DNA from: Achromobacter xylosoxidans
GTDB taxonomy: Bacteria > Pseudomonadota > Gammaproteobacteria > Burkholderiales > Burkholderiaceae_B
Reading direction: 5' to 3'
DNA length: 64,000 nt
NCBI RefSeq assembly: GCF_001457475.1
Contig: NZ_LN831029.1
Location: 1,302,001-1,366,000, forward strand
The notes beneath the pieces were generated by a model that was not told the origin of the DNA, did no database searches, and saw only the letters and a program-made list of their open reading frames with translations. The translations under genes and the position numbers were made by a program. Below, in pieces: positions 12,268 to 22,199 of the stretch (positions are counted from its first letter, which is position 1; each line of letters opens with the position of its first letter).

Positions 12268-12822
12268 ACTACGCACGCTGACAACGGCGCCCCGGGCGGC
12301 GCCATCCTGGTCGATTGCACGCACGAGCGCCATGCGGACCAGATCCTGGCCATCTTCAACGAAGCCATCGCCACTTCCACCGCGCTGTACGACTACAAGC
12401 CGCGGCCGCGCGAGGCGATGCTGGGCTGGTTCCAGGCCAAGGCCGCCGGCGGCTTCCCGGTGGTGGGATTCGAGAACGCGGCGGGCGAGCTGATGGCGTT
12501 CGCCAGCTACGGCACGTTCCGCGCCTGGCCGGCCTACAAGTACTCGGTCGAGCATTCCGTGTATGTCGACGGCCGCTTTCGCGGGCGGGGCTTGGGCGAG
12601 GCGCTGATGCGCGTGCTGATCGAACGCGCCCGCGCCAACCAGGTGCACCTGATGATCGGCGGCATCGACGCGGCCAACCAGGGCAGCATCAAGCTGCATG
12701 AGAAGCTGGGATTCGTGCATGCCGGCACCATCCGCGAGGCCGGCTTCAAGTTCGGTCGCTGGCTCGACCTGGCTTTCTACCAGTTGACCCTGGATACGCC
12801 GGCGCAGCCGGTGGACGGCTGA
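12265..12822 (+). CDS. GNAT N-acetyltransferase of the phosphinothricin/YncA type
   Basis: A 185-residue GNAT of the PAT/MnaT group, which acetylates methionine derivatives, phosphinothricin-like compounds or other L-amino acids. Marks are HADQILAIFNEAI with the following TALYDYKPR, the SVYVDGRFRGRGLGEALM acetyl-CoA loop, and the terminal GSIKLHEKLGFVHAGTIREAG. The start at 12265 fits the family start and the adjacent -10 box; the frame is open further upstream (from 12109) but overlaps the previous gene and terminator. Convergent with the VWA gene at 12863. Confidence 0.85.
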   Translation: MTTHADNGAPGGAILVDCTHERHADQILAIFNEAIATSTALYDYKPRPREAMLGWFQAKAAGGFPVVGFENAAGELMAFASYGTFRAWPAYKYSVEHSVYVDGRFRGRGLGEALMRVLIERARANQVHLMIGGIDAANQGSIKLHEKLGFVHAGTIREAGFKFGRWLDLAFYQLTLDTPAQPVDG

Positions 12823-12838
12823 AGCGAGCCACGGGGAC

Positions 12839-12861
12839 GGCGCCGCCAGGCGCGGCGGCGC
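12839..12861. other. G+C-rich hairpin between convergent genes
   Basis: GCGCCGCC/GGCGGCGC stem around AGGCGC, immediately before the stop of the minus-strand VWA gene. There is no T-run; it may still help end both convergent transcripts. Confidence 0.45.
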
Positions 12862-12862
12862 G

Positions 12863-14035
12863 TCACTTCGACAGCACTCGCATCGCCTGTTCCAGACCCG
12901 CGACCGTCACGGGGTACATGCGGTCCTGCATGATGTCGCGCATCAGCGCGATCGACTGGCGGTACTGCCACGACGCGGTGGGCTCGGGGTTGAGCCACAC
13001 GGACTTGGGCCAGGCGTCCAGCAGCCGGCGCATCCACTGCGCGCCGGGTTCCTTGTTGTAGTGCTCGACCGAGCCGCCCGGCTGCAGGATCTCGTAGGGG
13101 CTCATGGTGGCGTCGCCGACGATGATCAGGCGCCAGTCGGGGTTGTACTTGCGCAGCACGTCCCAGGTGTCGAAGCGTTCGTTCTGGCGCCGGCGGTTGC
13201 TCTGCCACAGGCTCTCGTAGGGGCAGTTGTGGAAGTAGTAGACCTCGAGGTTGCGGAACTCGCTGCGAGCCGCGGAGAACAGTTCCTCGACGCGGCCGAT
13301 GTGGTCGTCCATGCTGCCGCCGACGTCCAGCAGCATCAGTACCTTGACCGTGTTGTGGCGCTCCGGGACCATGCGCAGGTCCAGGTGCCCGGCATTGCGC
13401 GCGGTGCTGGCGATGGTGTCGTCCAGGTCCAGTTCGAGTTCGGCGCCTTCGCGCGCGAAGCGCCGCAGGCGGCGCAGCGCGACCTTGAAGTTGCGCGTGC
13501 CCAGCTCGACCTGGTCGTCGTAGTCCTTGAACTGGCGCATGTCCCAGACCTTGACCGCGCTGCGGTTGCCGGCCGACTGGCCGCCGACGCGGATGCCTTC
13601 GGGGTGGTAGCCGCCGTTGCCGAAGGGCGAGGTGCCGCCGGTGCCGATCCATTTGCTGCCGCCGGCGTGGCGTTCCTTTTGCTCTTCCATGCGTTCCTTG
13701 AAGAGCTCCATCAGCTTGTCCCAGCCGTGCCTCTCGATGGCGGCCTTCTCTTCCGGCGTCAGGCTCTTCTCGAACTGCTTGATGAGCCAGTCCAGCGGGA
13801 TGTCCTTGCCCGCCGGCAGCGCGGCCTCGATGCCCTTGTAGTAGGCGCCGAAGGCCTTGTCGTAGCGGTCGTAGAGCGCTTCGTCCTTGACCAGCGCGGT
13901 GCGCGCCAGGAAGTAGAAGTCGTCCAGCGTGGGCGTCATCACGTCCTGGCGCAAGGCGTCCACCAGCGTCAGGTATTCCTGCACCGAGACCGGCAGCTTG
14001 TGGGCCCGCAGGTGGTAGAAGAAGTCGATCAGCAT
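12863..14035 (-). CDS. VWA domain protein (CoxE-like), partner of a MoxR ATPase
   Basis: A 390-residue cytoplasmic protein with an N-terminal helical region (MLIDFFYHLRAHKLPVS) and a C-terminal von Willebrand A domain. The metal-ion site is DVGGS at about residue 236 (DxGxS), the pattern needed for the MIDAS. Proteins of this type pair with a MoxR AAA+ ATPase as a metal- or cofactor-insertion or folding chaperone system. The ATPase gene lies 22 bp upstream in the same transcript. The actual client is unknown; no dehydrogenase or CO-oxidation gene is nearby. Confidence 0.85.
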   Translation of the reverse strand: MLIDFFYHLRAHKLPVSVQEYLTLVDALRQDVMTPTLDDFYFLARTALVKDEALYDRYDKAFGAYYKGIEAALPAGKDIPLDWLIKQFEKSLTPEEKAAIERHGWDKLMELFKERMEEQKERHAGGSKWIGTGGTSPFGNGGYHPEGIRVGGQSAGNRSAVKVWDMRQFKDYDDQVELGTRNFKVALRRLRRFAREGAELELDLDDTIASTARNAGHLDLRMVPERHNTVKVLMLLDVGGSMDDHIGRVEELFSAARSEFRNLEVYYFHNCPYESLWQSNRRRQNERFDTWDVLRKYNPDWRLIIVGDATMSPYEILQPGGSVEHYNKEPGAQWMRRLLDAWPKSVWLNPEPTASWQYRQSIALMRDIMQDRMYPVTVAGLEQAMRVLSK

Positions 14036-14057
14036 GGCGGCCGCCGTGAGTGAAACG

Positions 14058-14939
14058 TCAGCGGCGCTGGGCGCCGCGGGTCATGGCGGCGAGCCGTTCC
14101 AGCAGGTGCACGTCCTGTTCGTTCTTGAGCAGGGCGCCGGCCATCAGCGGCACCGCGGTGGCGGTGTGCGCGTCGATCTGCGCGGCGCTGACGTCCTCGG
14201 CCAGCAGCAGGCGCAGCCAGTCCAGCAACTCGGAGGTCGACGGCTTCTTCTTCAGGCCCGGCGCGTCGCGCAGGCTGAAGAAGGTGTCGAGCGCCGCGCG
14301 CAGCACGTCCTGCTTGAGTTCGGGGAAGTGCACCGCGACGATGTCGCGCATGGTCTCGCGGTCGGGGAAGCGGATGTAGTGGAAGAAGCAGCGGCGCAGG
14401 AAGGCGTCGGGCAGGTCCTTCTCGTTGTTGGAGGTGATGATGACCAGCGGGCGGTGGCGCGCGGCGATGGTCTGGCGCGTTTCGTACACATGGAACTCCA
14501 TGCGGTCCAGTTCGCGCAGCAGGTCGTTGGGGAATTCGATGTCGGCCTTGTCGATCTCGTCGATCAGCACCACCACCGGCTGCTCGGCCTCGAAAGCCTG
14601 CCACAGCGTGCCCTGCACGATGTAGTTGCGGATGTCGCGGACTTTTTCGTCGCCGAGCTGCGAGTCGCGCAGGCGCGACACCGCGTCGTATTCGTAAAGA
14701 CCCTGATGCGCCTTGGTGGTGGACTTGATGTGCCACTGCAGCAAGGGGCGGTCCAGCGCGCGCGCCACTTCCTCGGCCAGCATGGTCTTGCCGGTGCCGG
14801 GTTCGCCCTTGATCAGCAGCGGGCGCTGCAGTGTCAGGGCGGCGTTTACGGCGAGCTTCAGGTCATCGGTGGCGACGTAGCGATCGGTGCCATCGAAGCG
14901 TGCTTGCGGTGCGGAAGGAGCGGTCTGGGCAGCGGACAT
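14058..14939 (-). CDS. MoxR family AAA+ ATPase
   Basis: A 293-residue ATPase. Walker A is GEPGTGKT at residues 45-52, Walker B LIDEIDKAD around 125-133, and sensor 1 is in VIITSNNEKDLPDAFLRRC. MoxR proteins act with VWA proteins as chaperones that activate or assemble enzyme complexes. The VWA partner follows after 22 bp, forming a two-gene operon. The promoter region is shared with the divergent cytochromes and contains an FNR-type box whose centre is about 28 bp from this start, so it could be under oxygen control. Confidence 0.92.
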   Translation of the reverse strand: MSAAQTAPSAPQARFDGTDRYVATDDLKLAVNAALTLQRPLLIKGEPGTGKTMLAEEVARALDRPLLQWHIKSTTKAHQGLYEYDAVSRLRDSQLGDEKVRDIRNYIVQGTLWQAFEAEQPVVVLIDEIDKADIEFPNDLLRELDRMEFHVYETRQTIAARHRPLVIITSNNEKDLPDAFLRRCFFHYIRFPDRETMRDIVAVHFPELKQDVLRAALDTFFSLRDAPGLKKKPSTSELLDWLRLLLAEDVSAAQIDAHTATAVPLMAGALLKNEQDVHLLERLAAMTRGAQRR

Positions 14940-14960
14940 GGATCAGCGGACTTCTCGGGG

Positions 14961-14974
14961 TTGATGGGGATCAA
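14961..14974. promoter_or_regulatory. Perfect FNR/ANR-type box
   Basis: TTGATGGGGATCAA is an exact TTGAT-N4-ATCAA palindrome, the consensus for FNR/ANR oxygen-responsive regulators. It lies between the divergent MoxR operon and the tandem cytochromes c. A plus-strand -10 (TACAAT, 15010-15015) would place the box near -54. A position near -41.5 would need a start around 15009. Confidence 0.75.
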
Positions 14975-15117
14975 GGCCATTTTCAGGTATTAATCCTGAG
15001 CAATTATCGTACAATCAGGCGGTTTTGCAGTTGGGTTCGACCCGCAACGTGTTTGCCGGGGGCCTTTCCGTGTGAGCAGGCCCTAGTCCTCAAGCCATAC
15101 CAAGAAGAGCCATCCCA

Positions 15118-15471
15118 ATGAAGTTGCGATTCTCTCGGAAGTACTCGGTTTCCCTGCTGGCCGCGCTGGCATCCTGTGCGATCGCCGGCCAGGCAAGCGC
15201 CGCAGATGCAGCCCCGGTCGGCAATGTCCAGAACGCCCGCGACAAGGTGTCCATGTGCATCGGTTGTCACGGCATCGAAGGCTACAAGGCAACGTTTCCC
15301 GAGCTTTACCACGTGCCGATGATCGCTGGGCAGAACGCGAAATACATCGAAACCGCCCTCAATGAGTACAAGAAAGGCGCGCGCAGCCATCCCACGATGG
15401 ACGCCATTGCCGGCAGCCTGTCCGACCAGGACATCGCCGATCTGGCCGCGTACTACTCGAATCTCAAATAA
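15118..15471 (+). CDS. Periplasmic monohaem cytochrome c (c4-half-like)
   Basis: A 117-residue protein with a signal peptide (charged MKLRFSRKYS, hydrophobic core, cleavage after GQASA near residue 28). One haem-binding CIGCH (Cys47, Cys50, His51). HPTMDAIAGSLSDQDIADLAAYYS is the cytochrome c4-type C-terminal pattern with the likely Met ligand. It should carry electrons in the periplasm toward a terminal oxidase. A second cytochrome gene follows after 15 bp. Confidence 0.9.
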   Translation: MKLRFSRKYSVSLLAALASCAIAGQASAADAAPVGNVQNARDKVSMCIGCHGIEGYKATFPELYHVPMIAGQNAKYIETALNEYKKGARSHPTMDAIAGSLSDQDIADLAAYYSNLK

Positions 15472-15486
15472 CCGGGGGGCAATCAC

Positions 15487-15849
15487 ATGAACCGTACCAT
15501 GCTTGCCCTCGCGGGCGCGACGTTGGCCATTTCGGGCGCTGCCGCCCAGGCCCAGGACCTGGTGGCCGGCAAGGCCGTCTTCGAGAAATTCCAGTGCGCG
15601 TCGTGCCACGGCGCCGACGCCAAGACGGCGGTGGACCCGGCCTATCCGACGCTGGCCGGCCAGCATGCCGACTACCTGGTGCATGCGCTGAAGGCCTACC
15701 GGCGGGGCGCTTCGGGCAGCGCGGCCACGGCCAATGTGCGCAAGAACCCCATCATGGGCGCCTTCGCCACCCAGTTGTCGGACCAGGACATCAGCAACGT
15801 GGCCGCCTGGCTGTCGTCGTTGCCCAGCGACCTGGGCGTGCGCAAATAA
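15487..15849 (+). CDS. Periplasmic monohaem cytochrome c (c4-half-like)
   Basis: A 120-residue protein with a signal peptide (cleavage after AAAQAQ near residue 22) and one CASCH haem site (Cys37, Cys40, His41). The tail KNPIMGAFATQLSDQDISNVAAWL is again of the cytochrome c4 type. Together with the gene upstream it looks like the two halves of a dihaem cytochrome c4 encoded separately. A bidirectional terminator follows. Confidence 0.92.
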   Translation: MNRTMLALAGATLAISGAAAQAQDLVAGKAVFEKFQCASCHGADAKTAVDPAYPTLAGQHADYLVHALKAYRRGASGSAATANVRKNPIMGAFATQLSDQDISNVAAWLSSLPSDLGVRK

Positions 15850-15871
15850 GGCCGCGTTCGATCTGGCGAAA

Positions 15872-15905
15872 GTGAAAAAACCCTCGGCATGCCGAGGGTT
15901 TTTCG
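15872..15905. terminator. Bidirectional terminator between cytochromes and DUF1841
   Basis: CCCTCGGCATGCCGAGGG (15881-15898) is a perfect palindrome flanked by A-run on the left and T-run on the right, so it can end transcripts from both sides. Confidence 0.9.
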
Positions 15906-15918
15906 TTGGGCGGGCGGT

Positions 15919-16344
15919 TCAGCGTTCGGCGCGCTGGCGGATCAGGTCGATGTAGGTATCGCTGTCCAGCGGCGTGCCCAGGCGCTGCGCTTCCCAGACC
16001 ACCCGGCCCAGGCATTCCATGATCTCGTGCGCGGCCTGGTGCGCGTCGGTGCGCGCCACCAGCCGCTGGTAGGCGCTGCGGATGCCGGGCGGGTGGTCGA
16101 TCGACAGTTGCTCGGCGATGGCAAGGTGCATCGACAGGTGCAGGAACGGATTGGTGCGGCCTTTTTCGACCGCGTACTCGGCGGTCATGGCGTCCGGGCT
16201 TTCAAGATCGGGATGGTATTCCGGATGTTCGATGATCCAGTCCAGGGCCATGGCCTCCAGCGGGGTCAGGACCTGGTTGGCGCGGTGCTTGCGCCAGGTT
16301 TCGATGAAGAATTCGCGGACTTGGTCGCGGGAAGGGTTGAACAT
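15919..16344 (-). CDS. DUF1841 family protein
   Basis: A 141-residue cytoplasmic protein with the family pattern: FNPSRDQVREFFIETWRKH at the start, ALDWIIEHPEYH, NPFLHLSMHLAIAEQLSIDHP, and HEIMECLGRVVWEAQR. This family is widespread in Beta- and Gammaproteobacteria and has no established function. The repeated His and Glu residues in helices would suit a metal site, but that is my inference. It is divergent from icd, with a spacer of about 205 bp. Confidence 0.88.
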   Translation of the reverse strand: MFNPSRDQVREFFIETWRKHRANQVLTPLEAMALDWIIEHPEYHPDLESPDAMTAEYAVEKGRTNPFLHLSMHLAIAEQLSIDHPPGIRSAYQRLVARTDAHQAAHEIMECLGRVVWEAQRLGTPLDSDTYIDLIRQRAER

Positions 16345-16429
16345 CGGTAGAAGGATGCCATGCGGGCTATAGATGGCTTTATTTTACCGCCCGCGGGTCC
16401 GCCGCCCGCCCGCCGGCCCCAATGCGATA

Positions 16430-16435
16430 TAGAAT
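16430..16435 (+). promoter_or_regulatory. Candidate -10 box of icd
   Basis: TAGAAT within GATATAGAATTGG lies about 115 nt upstream of the icd start. No strong -35 was seen. The implied 5' leader is about 110 nt. Confidence 0.35.
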
Positions 16436-16549
16436 TGGTTGCTATCCGCCATCCAGTGCGCGTTTCGCCGGGGCCGCGCGGCCCTGCGGACCACATGCCG
16501 GCCGATGGGCGCGCGTGCAGCAAAACCACTCGGAGCAAATGGAGCATTC

Positions 16550-17806
<1,257 letters not shown>

Positions 17807-17832
17807 TCGGGAGCGTCTCTGCGCTTCGCCCC

Positions 17833-17869
17833 AAAAACCCGCATGCCGCGAGGCCTGCGGGTTTTTTTT
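17833..17869 (+). terminator. Terminator of icd
   Basis: AAACCCGCA/TGCGGGTTT stem followed by eight T. Confidence 0.88.
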
Positions 17870-17979
17870 GGGCGCGATGCGCTGATTTCACGCCCGTTTC
17901 CATCGAGCTGAAAGAATCCGCGTGTGGATTTATGCGTCGCACTGAGACAAAAAGCATCAAATTGTGATTATTACACCGT

Positions 17980-17985
17980 TATAAT
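17980..17985 (+). promoter_or_regulatory. Consensus -10 box before the glycosyltransferase
   Basis: TATAAT in a locally A+T-rich stretch (17940-18010), about 53 nt upstream of the ATG at 18038. The best -35-like word, TTGTGA (17962), is only 12 bp away, so the -35 is not settled. Confidence 0.5.
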
Positions 17986-18037
17986 TCCCGCGTTTCCAAT
18001 ACGGTATTCCTTTTCAGTCTGCGGATATCCCTTCGAC

Positions 18038-19015
18038 ATGGCACAACCAGCCCCCAATATGCCGCCCTATGACGCTTCGGCGAGTGTCCGAGGCCTGCGT
18101 GACGCCAAGCGGGTCGCGCTGCTGATGGCGCCCCGATTGGGCGACACGCTGCTCATGATGACCATGGCGCACAACCTGATCGCGCATGGGCGCGAAGTGA
18201 CCATTTTTGGCGATTACGCCTATGGCTTGCGCGATTGGTTTCCAGGGATGGACATCCGGCCTTCGCTGCCCGAGGAACAGGCCGCCGCCGTGCTGAAGGA
18301 CTACGATTGCGCCGCGCAGATGCATGTCGGCTGGCCCTATGCCCTGCACGCTTTTGCTCCGTCCTATTTCTATTACGACGCCCATGTGGTGATTACCGGC
18401 AGGGGCTTCGTCAAGCTCAACCAAATCCGGGATTATTGCCGCGACCAGCTCGGGCTGGCGCTGGCGGACACCGACATCGGGCTGCGCCCGCCGGTGGCGG
18501 GACGCCATCGCGTTTTCGAGAAGCGGGTGGCGGTGCATCCGTCGTCCACCGGCCCGGATCGTTGCTGGGCACCGCGGCATTTCGTCGAGCTGGGCCTGCG
18601 GTTGCAACGCCAGGGCTATGAACCGGTGTTCATCCTGGCTCCCCACGAGCGTGCCGCGTGGGCCTGCCTGACCGAGGCCGGCCTGGCCATCCAGCAGTCC
18701 CCCGCCCTGGTGGACGTGGCGGCATTCATCCACGAATGCGGCTGGTTCATCGGCAATGAATCCGGTGTCGGCCACCTGGCGTCCAGCGTGGGCGTGCCGA
18801 CGCTGACCTTGACCGGGCGCCCGACCCGCACCAAGGCGTGGCGTCCCGGTTGGTCGATGTCCCGCATCGCCTACCCTGCCTATATCCCTGGAGGCCGCTG
18901 GCGCGACCGCCTGTGGCGCGAGTGGTTGCGGCCGGGCAGCGTCATGGCGGCGTTCGAAGGCCTGACGCGAGACTACAAGAAATCCATCATGGCTTCGAAA
19001 GTCGCTCGATCGTAA
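18038..19015 (+). CDS. Glycosyltransferase family 9 protein (heptosyltransferase-like)
   Basis: A 325-residue protein of the GT9 fold used in LPS core synthesis. The N-terminal half has APRLGDTLLMMTMAHNL (acceptor-domain opening). The C-terminal half has AVHPSSTGPDRCWAP and WFIGNESGVGHLASSVGVPTLTL, the nucleotide-sugar site pattern. It probably adds a heptose or related sugar to lipid A-core on the inner face of the cytoplasmic membrane. ATG 18038 (MAQPAPNMPP) was chosen over an upstream in-frame ATG because the -10 box lies between them. It is followed after 122 bp by the O-antigen ligase, suggesting a shared role in surface polysaccharide. Confidence 0.85.
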   Translation: MAQPAPNMPPYDASASVRGLRDAKRVALLMAPRLGDTLLMMTMAHNLIAHGREVTIFGDYAYGLRDWFPGMDIRPSLPEEQAAAVLKDYDCAAQMHVGWPYALHAFAPSYFYYDAHVVITGRGFVKLNQIRDYCRDQLGLALADTDIGLRPPVAGRHRVFEKRVAVHPSSTGPDRCWAPRHFVELGLRLQRQGYEPVFILAPHERAAWACLTEAGLAIQQSPALVDVAAFIHECGWFIGNESGVGHLASSVGVPTLTLTGRPTRTKAWRPGWSMSRIAYPAYIPGGRWRDRLWREWLRPGSVMAAFEGLTRDYKKSIMASKVARS

Positions 19016-19137
19016 TGCAGGCCGGCGGGGGGCGGCAGCCGTTGCCGATCCCGCCGATGCCGCCATGGCCTGCGGGCCGGCACCCACTTTTTCCTCGAAG
19101 CGCCGACTGGTCGCCGCAAAGGCCAGGCTGAACAACT

Positions 19138-20409
19138 ATGCCCATTCTTCTTTTACGCAGCGTTGCGGTCCTGACGCTGTTGATTCCCGCCCTGGCGTTG
19201 ACCAGCGCCGTAGGCGGACCGGTGATCATCTATCTGACGGCCCTGATCGCCCTGGCGACCATGGCGGTCAACCTGTCGCGCCGCTGGGAGCCGTTCGCGC
19301 TGAAAGAGCTGGTCCCGATGGCGATTGCCCTGGGTGTCCCGCTGCTGGTGATGTTCATCAACAACGTCAGCCTGGGCATTTGGAGTTCCTCCGAGTTCGA
19401 GAAACTGCTGCGCTTTGCGCTGGCGATTCCGGTTTGCTGGATGTTGATGCGGGTGCCGCGCAATTGGTTGCGGCATGTGCAATGGAGCCTGCTGTTCGGC
19501 GCCATCGTTGGTTCGTTGATGCTGATCTACATCGTCCTGTCGCCGAGCCTGGGGCGGGGCGCGGTATCGGATTTTGGCGGGCGCTACAACGCAGTGGGTT
19601 TCGCCGATCTGACCATATTCTTCGGCCTGGCGTCGCTCTTGACCCTGCCCTGGACGCTTTCACGCTGGCCGCGCCTGGAGGCCGCGTTGAAGCTCGCCGC
19701 GGTGCCGCTGAGCATCTACGCGGTATGGGTCTCGCAGACGCGCAGCAGCTGGGCATTGCTGGTGATTTTCGGCGTGGTGTATCTGCTGACCAAGCGTCGT
19801 TGGACACGGCGCACTAAACTGCTGTTCCTGACCGGACTGGTGCTGGTGATGACGGCCGTTGCGGCGATTTCGTGGCAGTCCAAGGACAGCCGCTGGAAAA
19901 AAGTGATATCGGACCTGGACCGGTATGAACACCACGATCGTGACACGTCGGTGGGTATCCGCATACAGCTCTGGAAAGCCTCCTGGCTGATGTTCCAGGA
20001 GAGTCCGCTGGTGGGGGTGGGCGTACCCAGCTTCCGCTCGGAATTGGCCAAGCTCGAACAGCAGGGTGTGGTGACCGAGGAGGTCTCGATCGGCTACGGC
20101 GAGCCGCACAATGACATGCTGGGCGCACTGGCAGGCTACGGCTTGCTGGGTTTGCTCAGCATTCTGGCCCTGTACCTGATTCCCGCGGCGATCTTCTGGC
20201 GCCGTTCCGCCAGCGACGACCCGGTGGTGCATGTCGGTTCGCAGATCGGCTTGCTGTTCTGCCTGGGATACTTCGTTTTCAGCCTGTCAGAAATGATGTT
20301 CCGCAACATGCGCAGCGTGCCGATCTACGCGCTGACGGTGGTGGTGCTGTACGCGCTGACGTCGGCCCGCACCGGGTTGGCGCAGCAGCGCCTGGCGGCG
20401 CGGCGTTAG
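19138..20409 (+). CDS. O-antigen ligase family membrane protein (WaaL/Wzy_C)
   Basis: A 423-residue polytopic membrane protein with about ten hydrophobic segments and a large periplasmic loop between about 250 and 340. This loop carries SVGIRIQLWKASWLMFQESPL (an Arg-rich entry) and GYGEPHNDMLGALAGYG with the conserved His, both hallmarks of the O-antigen ligase/polymerase domain. It should join undecaprenyl-linked glycans to lipid A-core or to another acceptor. A terminator follows. Confidence 0.87.
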   Translation: MPILLLRSVAVLTLLIPALALTSAVGGPVIIYLTALIALATMAVNLSRRWEPFALKELVPMAIALGVPLLVMFINNVSLGIWSSSEFEKLLRFALAIPVCWMLMRVPRNWLRHVQWSLLFGAIVGSLMLIYIVLSPSLGRGAVSDFGGRYNAVGFADLTIFFGLASLLTLPWTLSRWPRLEAALKLAAVPLSIYAVWVSQTRSSWALLVIFGVVYLLTKRRWTRRTKLLFLTGLVLVMTAVAAISWQSKDSRWKKVISDLDRYEHHDRDTSVGIRIQLWKASWLMFQESPLVGVGVPSFRSELAKLEQQGVVTEEVSIGYGEPHNDMLGALAGYGLLGLLSILALYLIPAAIFWRRSASDDPVVHVGSQIGLLFCLGYFVFSLSEMMFRNMRSVPIYALTVVVLYALTSARTGLAQQRLAARR

Positions 20410-20447
20410 CCGCCAACGGCCGCCGGCGCGGGCGGCTTGTCCGCATG

Positions 20448-20482
20448 AAAAGCAAGGCTTGTATGGCCTTGCTTTTTTTTTT
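20448..20482 (+). terminator. Terminator of the O-antigen ligase gene
   Basis: AAAGCAAGGC/GCCTTGCTTT stem around TTGTATG, followed by nine or more T. Confidence 0.92.
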
Positions 20483-20515
20483 GCGCGCGCGTTGCGCGGC
20501 AAATGCCCGACGGGC

Positions 20516-20529
20516 TTGACGTAGATCAA
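20516..20529 (+). promoter_or_regulatory. FNR/ANR-type box upstream of the chemoreceptor
   Basis: TTGACGTAGATCAA fits TTGAY-N4-RTCAA and sits within a longer palindrome GGCTTGA...TCAAGCC. With TATTCT (20571-20576) as -10 the box would be near -60, a class I activator position. Confidence 0.65.
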
Positions 20530-20654
20530 GCCGGGCCGGCCTCGTCGGTTAAAACCCTGCTGCTCCCTCGTATTCTGATCAGACGCAACAGATAAATCGT
20601 CACATTTCGCCGTCTTTGGTTGCGGACGCGGAAGGACATCAGGAAAGAGGGCCT

Positions 20655-22199
20655 ATGAAGAATTCAAGCTTGCGCAGGGAGTTGCTGTGGTTCGTGCTGG
20701 CGATCGGGGTCGCGGTGCTGGCCCTGGGTGGCTGGGATGCCTGGGAACGACGCGCCGAGATGCTGGCCGAGCGCAAGACCGAATTGCGCCACGTGCTCGA
20801 CCTGGCGGCCAGTATCGTGCGCAATGGCAAGCAACGCGCCGTCGAGGAGGGGCTGTCCGTCGAACAGGCCAAGCGCAATGTGGCGCAGCGCCTCGCGCAG
20901 CTGCGCTATGGCGCGGACGGCTACGTCGGCGTGTTCGACGACGGCTATGCGTTGCTGGTGCATCCGGATGCGAAGCTCGCCGGCACCAATGTGCGCGCGG
21001 TCAAGGACAGCGATGGCCTGCCGATTTTCGAGAATCTCCACGAGCGGGGCAGGGCGGGCGGTGGTTTTGTCGAATACCGCTTCCCGCGGCCGGGGTCGGA
21101 AGCGTCGCTGCCCAAGATCAGCTATGCCGCCCATGACCCGGAATGGGGCTGGCTGATGTTCACGGGCCTTTATGTGGACGACGTCGACGCGGCGTTCCGC
21201 GCCACGCTGTGGCGCCAGGGCGGCGTGACGCTGTTGCTGCTGGTGCTGCTGCTGGCGGCGGCGCTGCGGTTCTTCCGGTCGCACATCATTCGTCCGCTCG
21301 ATGAAGCGGTGACGGTCTGTGAACGCGTGGCGCATGGCGATCTGTCGAGCATCGTTTCGCGCCATCATCGCGGCGAAATCGGCCGGTTGTTCGATGCCAT
21401 GGCGCTGATGCAGGAGCGGCTGGACGTGGCGGTGCGCAGCATCGTCCATTCCACCGGTTCGATCGCGGCCGCATCGCGCCAGATCGCCGCGGGCAGCATG
21501 GATTTGCACGACCGCACCGAGAAGCAGGCGGCGGCACTGGAGCAGACCGCGGCCAGCGTCGAACAGATCACCGCGACCGCCAGGCAGAGCGCCGATCACG
21601 TGCAGCAGGTGAGCGCGCTGGCGGGCGAATCGGCGCAGCTGGCGCGCCAGGGCAGCGAAGAAACCCAGCACGCGATCGACGCGATGCACGAGATCTCGCA
21701 AAGCTCGCAGCGGATCGACGAGATCATCCGCCTGATCGACGAAATCGCTTTCCAGACCAATATCCTGGCGCTCAATGCCGCCGTGGAGGCCGCGCGCGCC
21801 GGCGAGCAGGGCCGCGGGTTCGCGGTGGTGGCAGGCGAAGTGCGGGCGCTGGCGCAACGCTCGGCCACCGCCGCCAAGGAGATCAAGACCCTGATCGAGG
21901 CATCGTCGGATTCGGTGGCGCGCGGTAGCCAGCGGGTGGAACAGGCCAGCGCCACCATGGGCAGCGTGCTGCAATCGGCCGCGACCAGCGCGCCGTTGAT
22001 GGGCGAGATCGCCACCGCGTCGGCCGAGCAGAGCGTGGGCATCGAACAGATCAACCAGGCGGTGACGCACCTGGACAGCGTGACGCAGCAGAATGCGGCG
22101 CTGGTCGAGGAGTTCGCCGCGTCCGCCGCCACGCTGCACGATCAGGCCGACGACCTGGCGCGCGCGGTGGCGGTGTTCAAGCTGTCTGCAGCCTACTAG
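20655..22199 (+). CDS. Methyl-accepting chemotaxis protein with a Cache sensor
   Basis: A 514-residue chemoreceptor. A short cytoplasmic start is followed by TM1 (about 8-25), a periplasmic single-Cache-like sensor (about 30-185, with [21 protein letters not shown] and the aromatic GYVGVF typical of small-molecule binding), TM2 (about 192-212), HAMP, and a signalling domain. The signalling hairpin is intact ([20 protein letters not shown]). Ligand unknown; related receptors bind organic acids. ATG 20655 follows AAAGAGG. The FNR-type box upstream suggests expression at low oxygen. Its last 23 bp overlap the convergent DapA-like gene. Confidence 0.92.
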   Translation: MKNSSLRRELLWFVLAIGVAVLALGGWDAWERRAEMLAERKTELRHVLDLAASIVRNGKQRAVEEGLSVEQAKRNVAQRLAQLRYGADGYVGVFDDGYALLVHPDAKLAGTNVRAVKDSDGLPIFENLHERGRAGGGFVEYRFPRPGSEASLPKISYAAHDPEWGWLMFTGLYVDDVDAAFRATLWRQGGVTLLLLVLLLAAALRFFRSHIIRPLDEAVTVCERVAHGDLSSIVSRHHRGEIGRLFDAMALMQERLDVAVRSIVHSTGSIAAASRQIAAGSMDLHDRTEKQAAALEQTAASVEQITATARQSADHVQQVSALAGESAQLARQGSEETQHAIDAMHEISQSSQRIDEIIRLIDEIAFQTNILALNAAVEAARAGEQGRGFAVVAGEVRALAQRSATAAKEIKTLIEASSDSVARGSQRVEQASATMGSVLQSAATSAPLMGEIATASAEQSVGIEQINQAVTHLDSVTQQNAALVEEFAASAATLHDQADDLARAVAVFKLSAAY

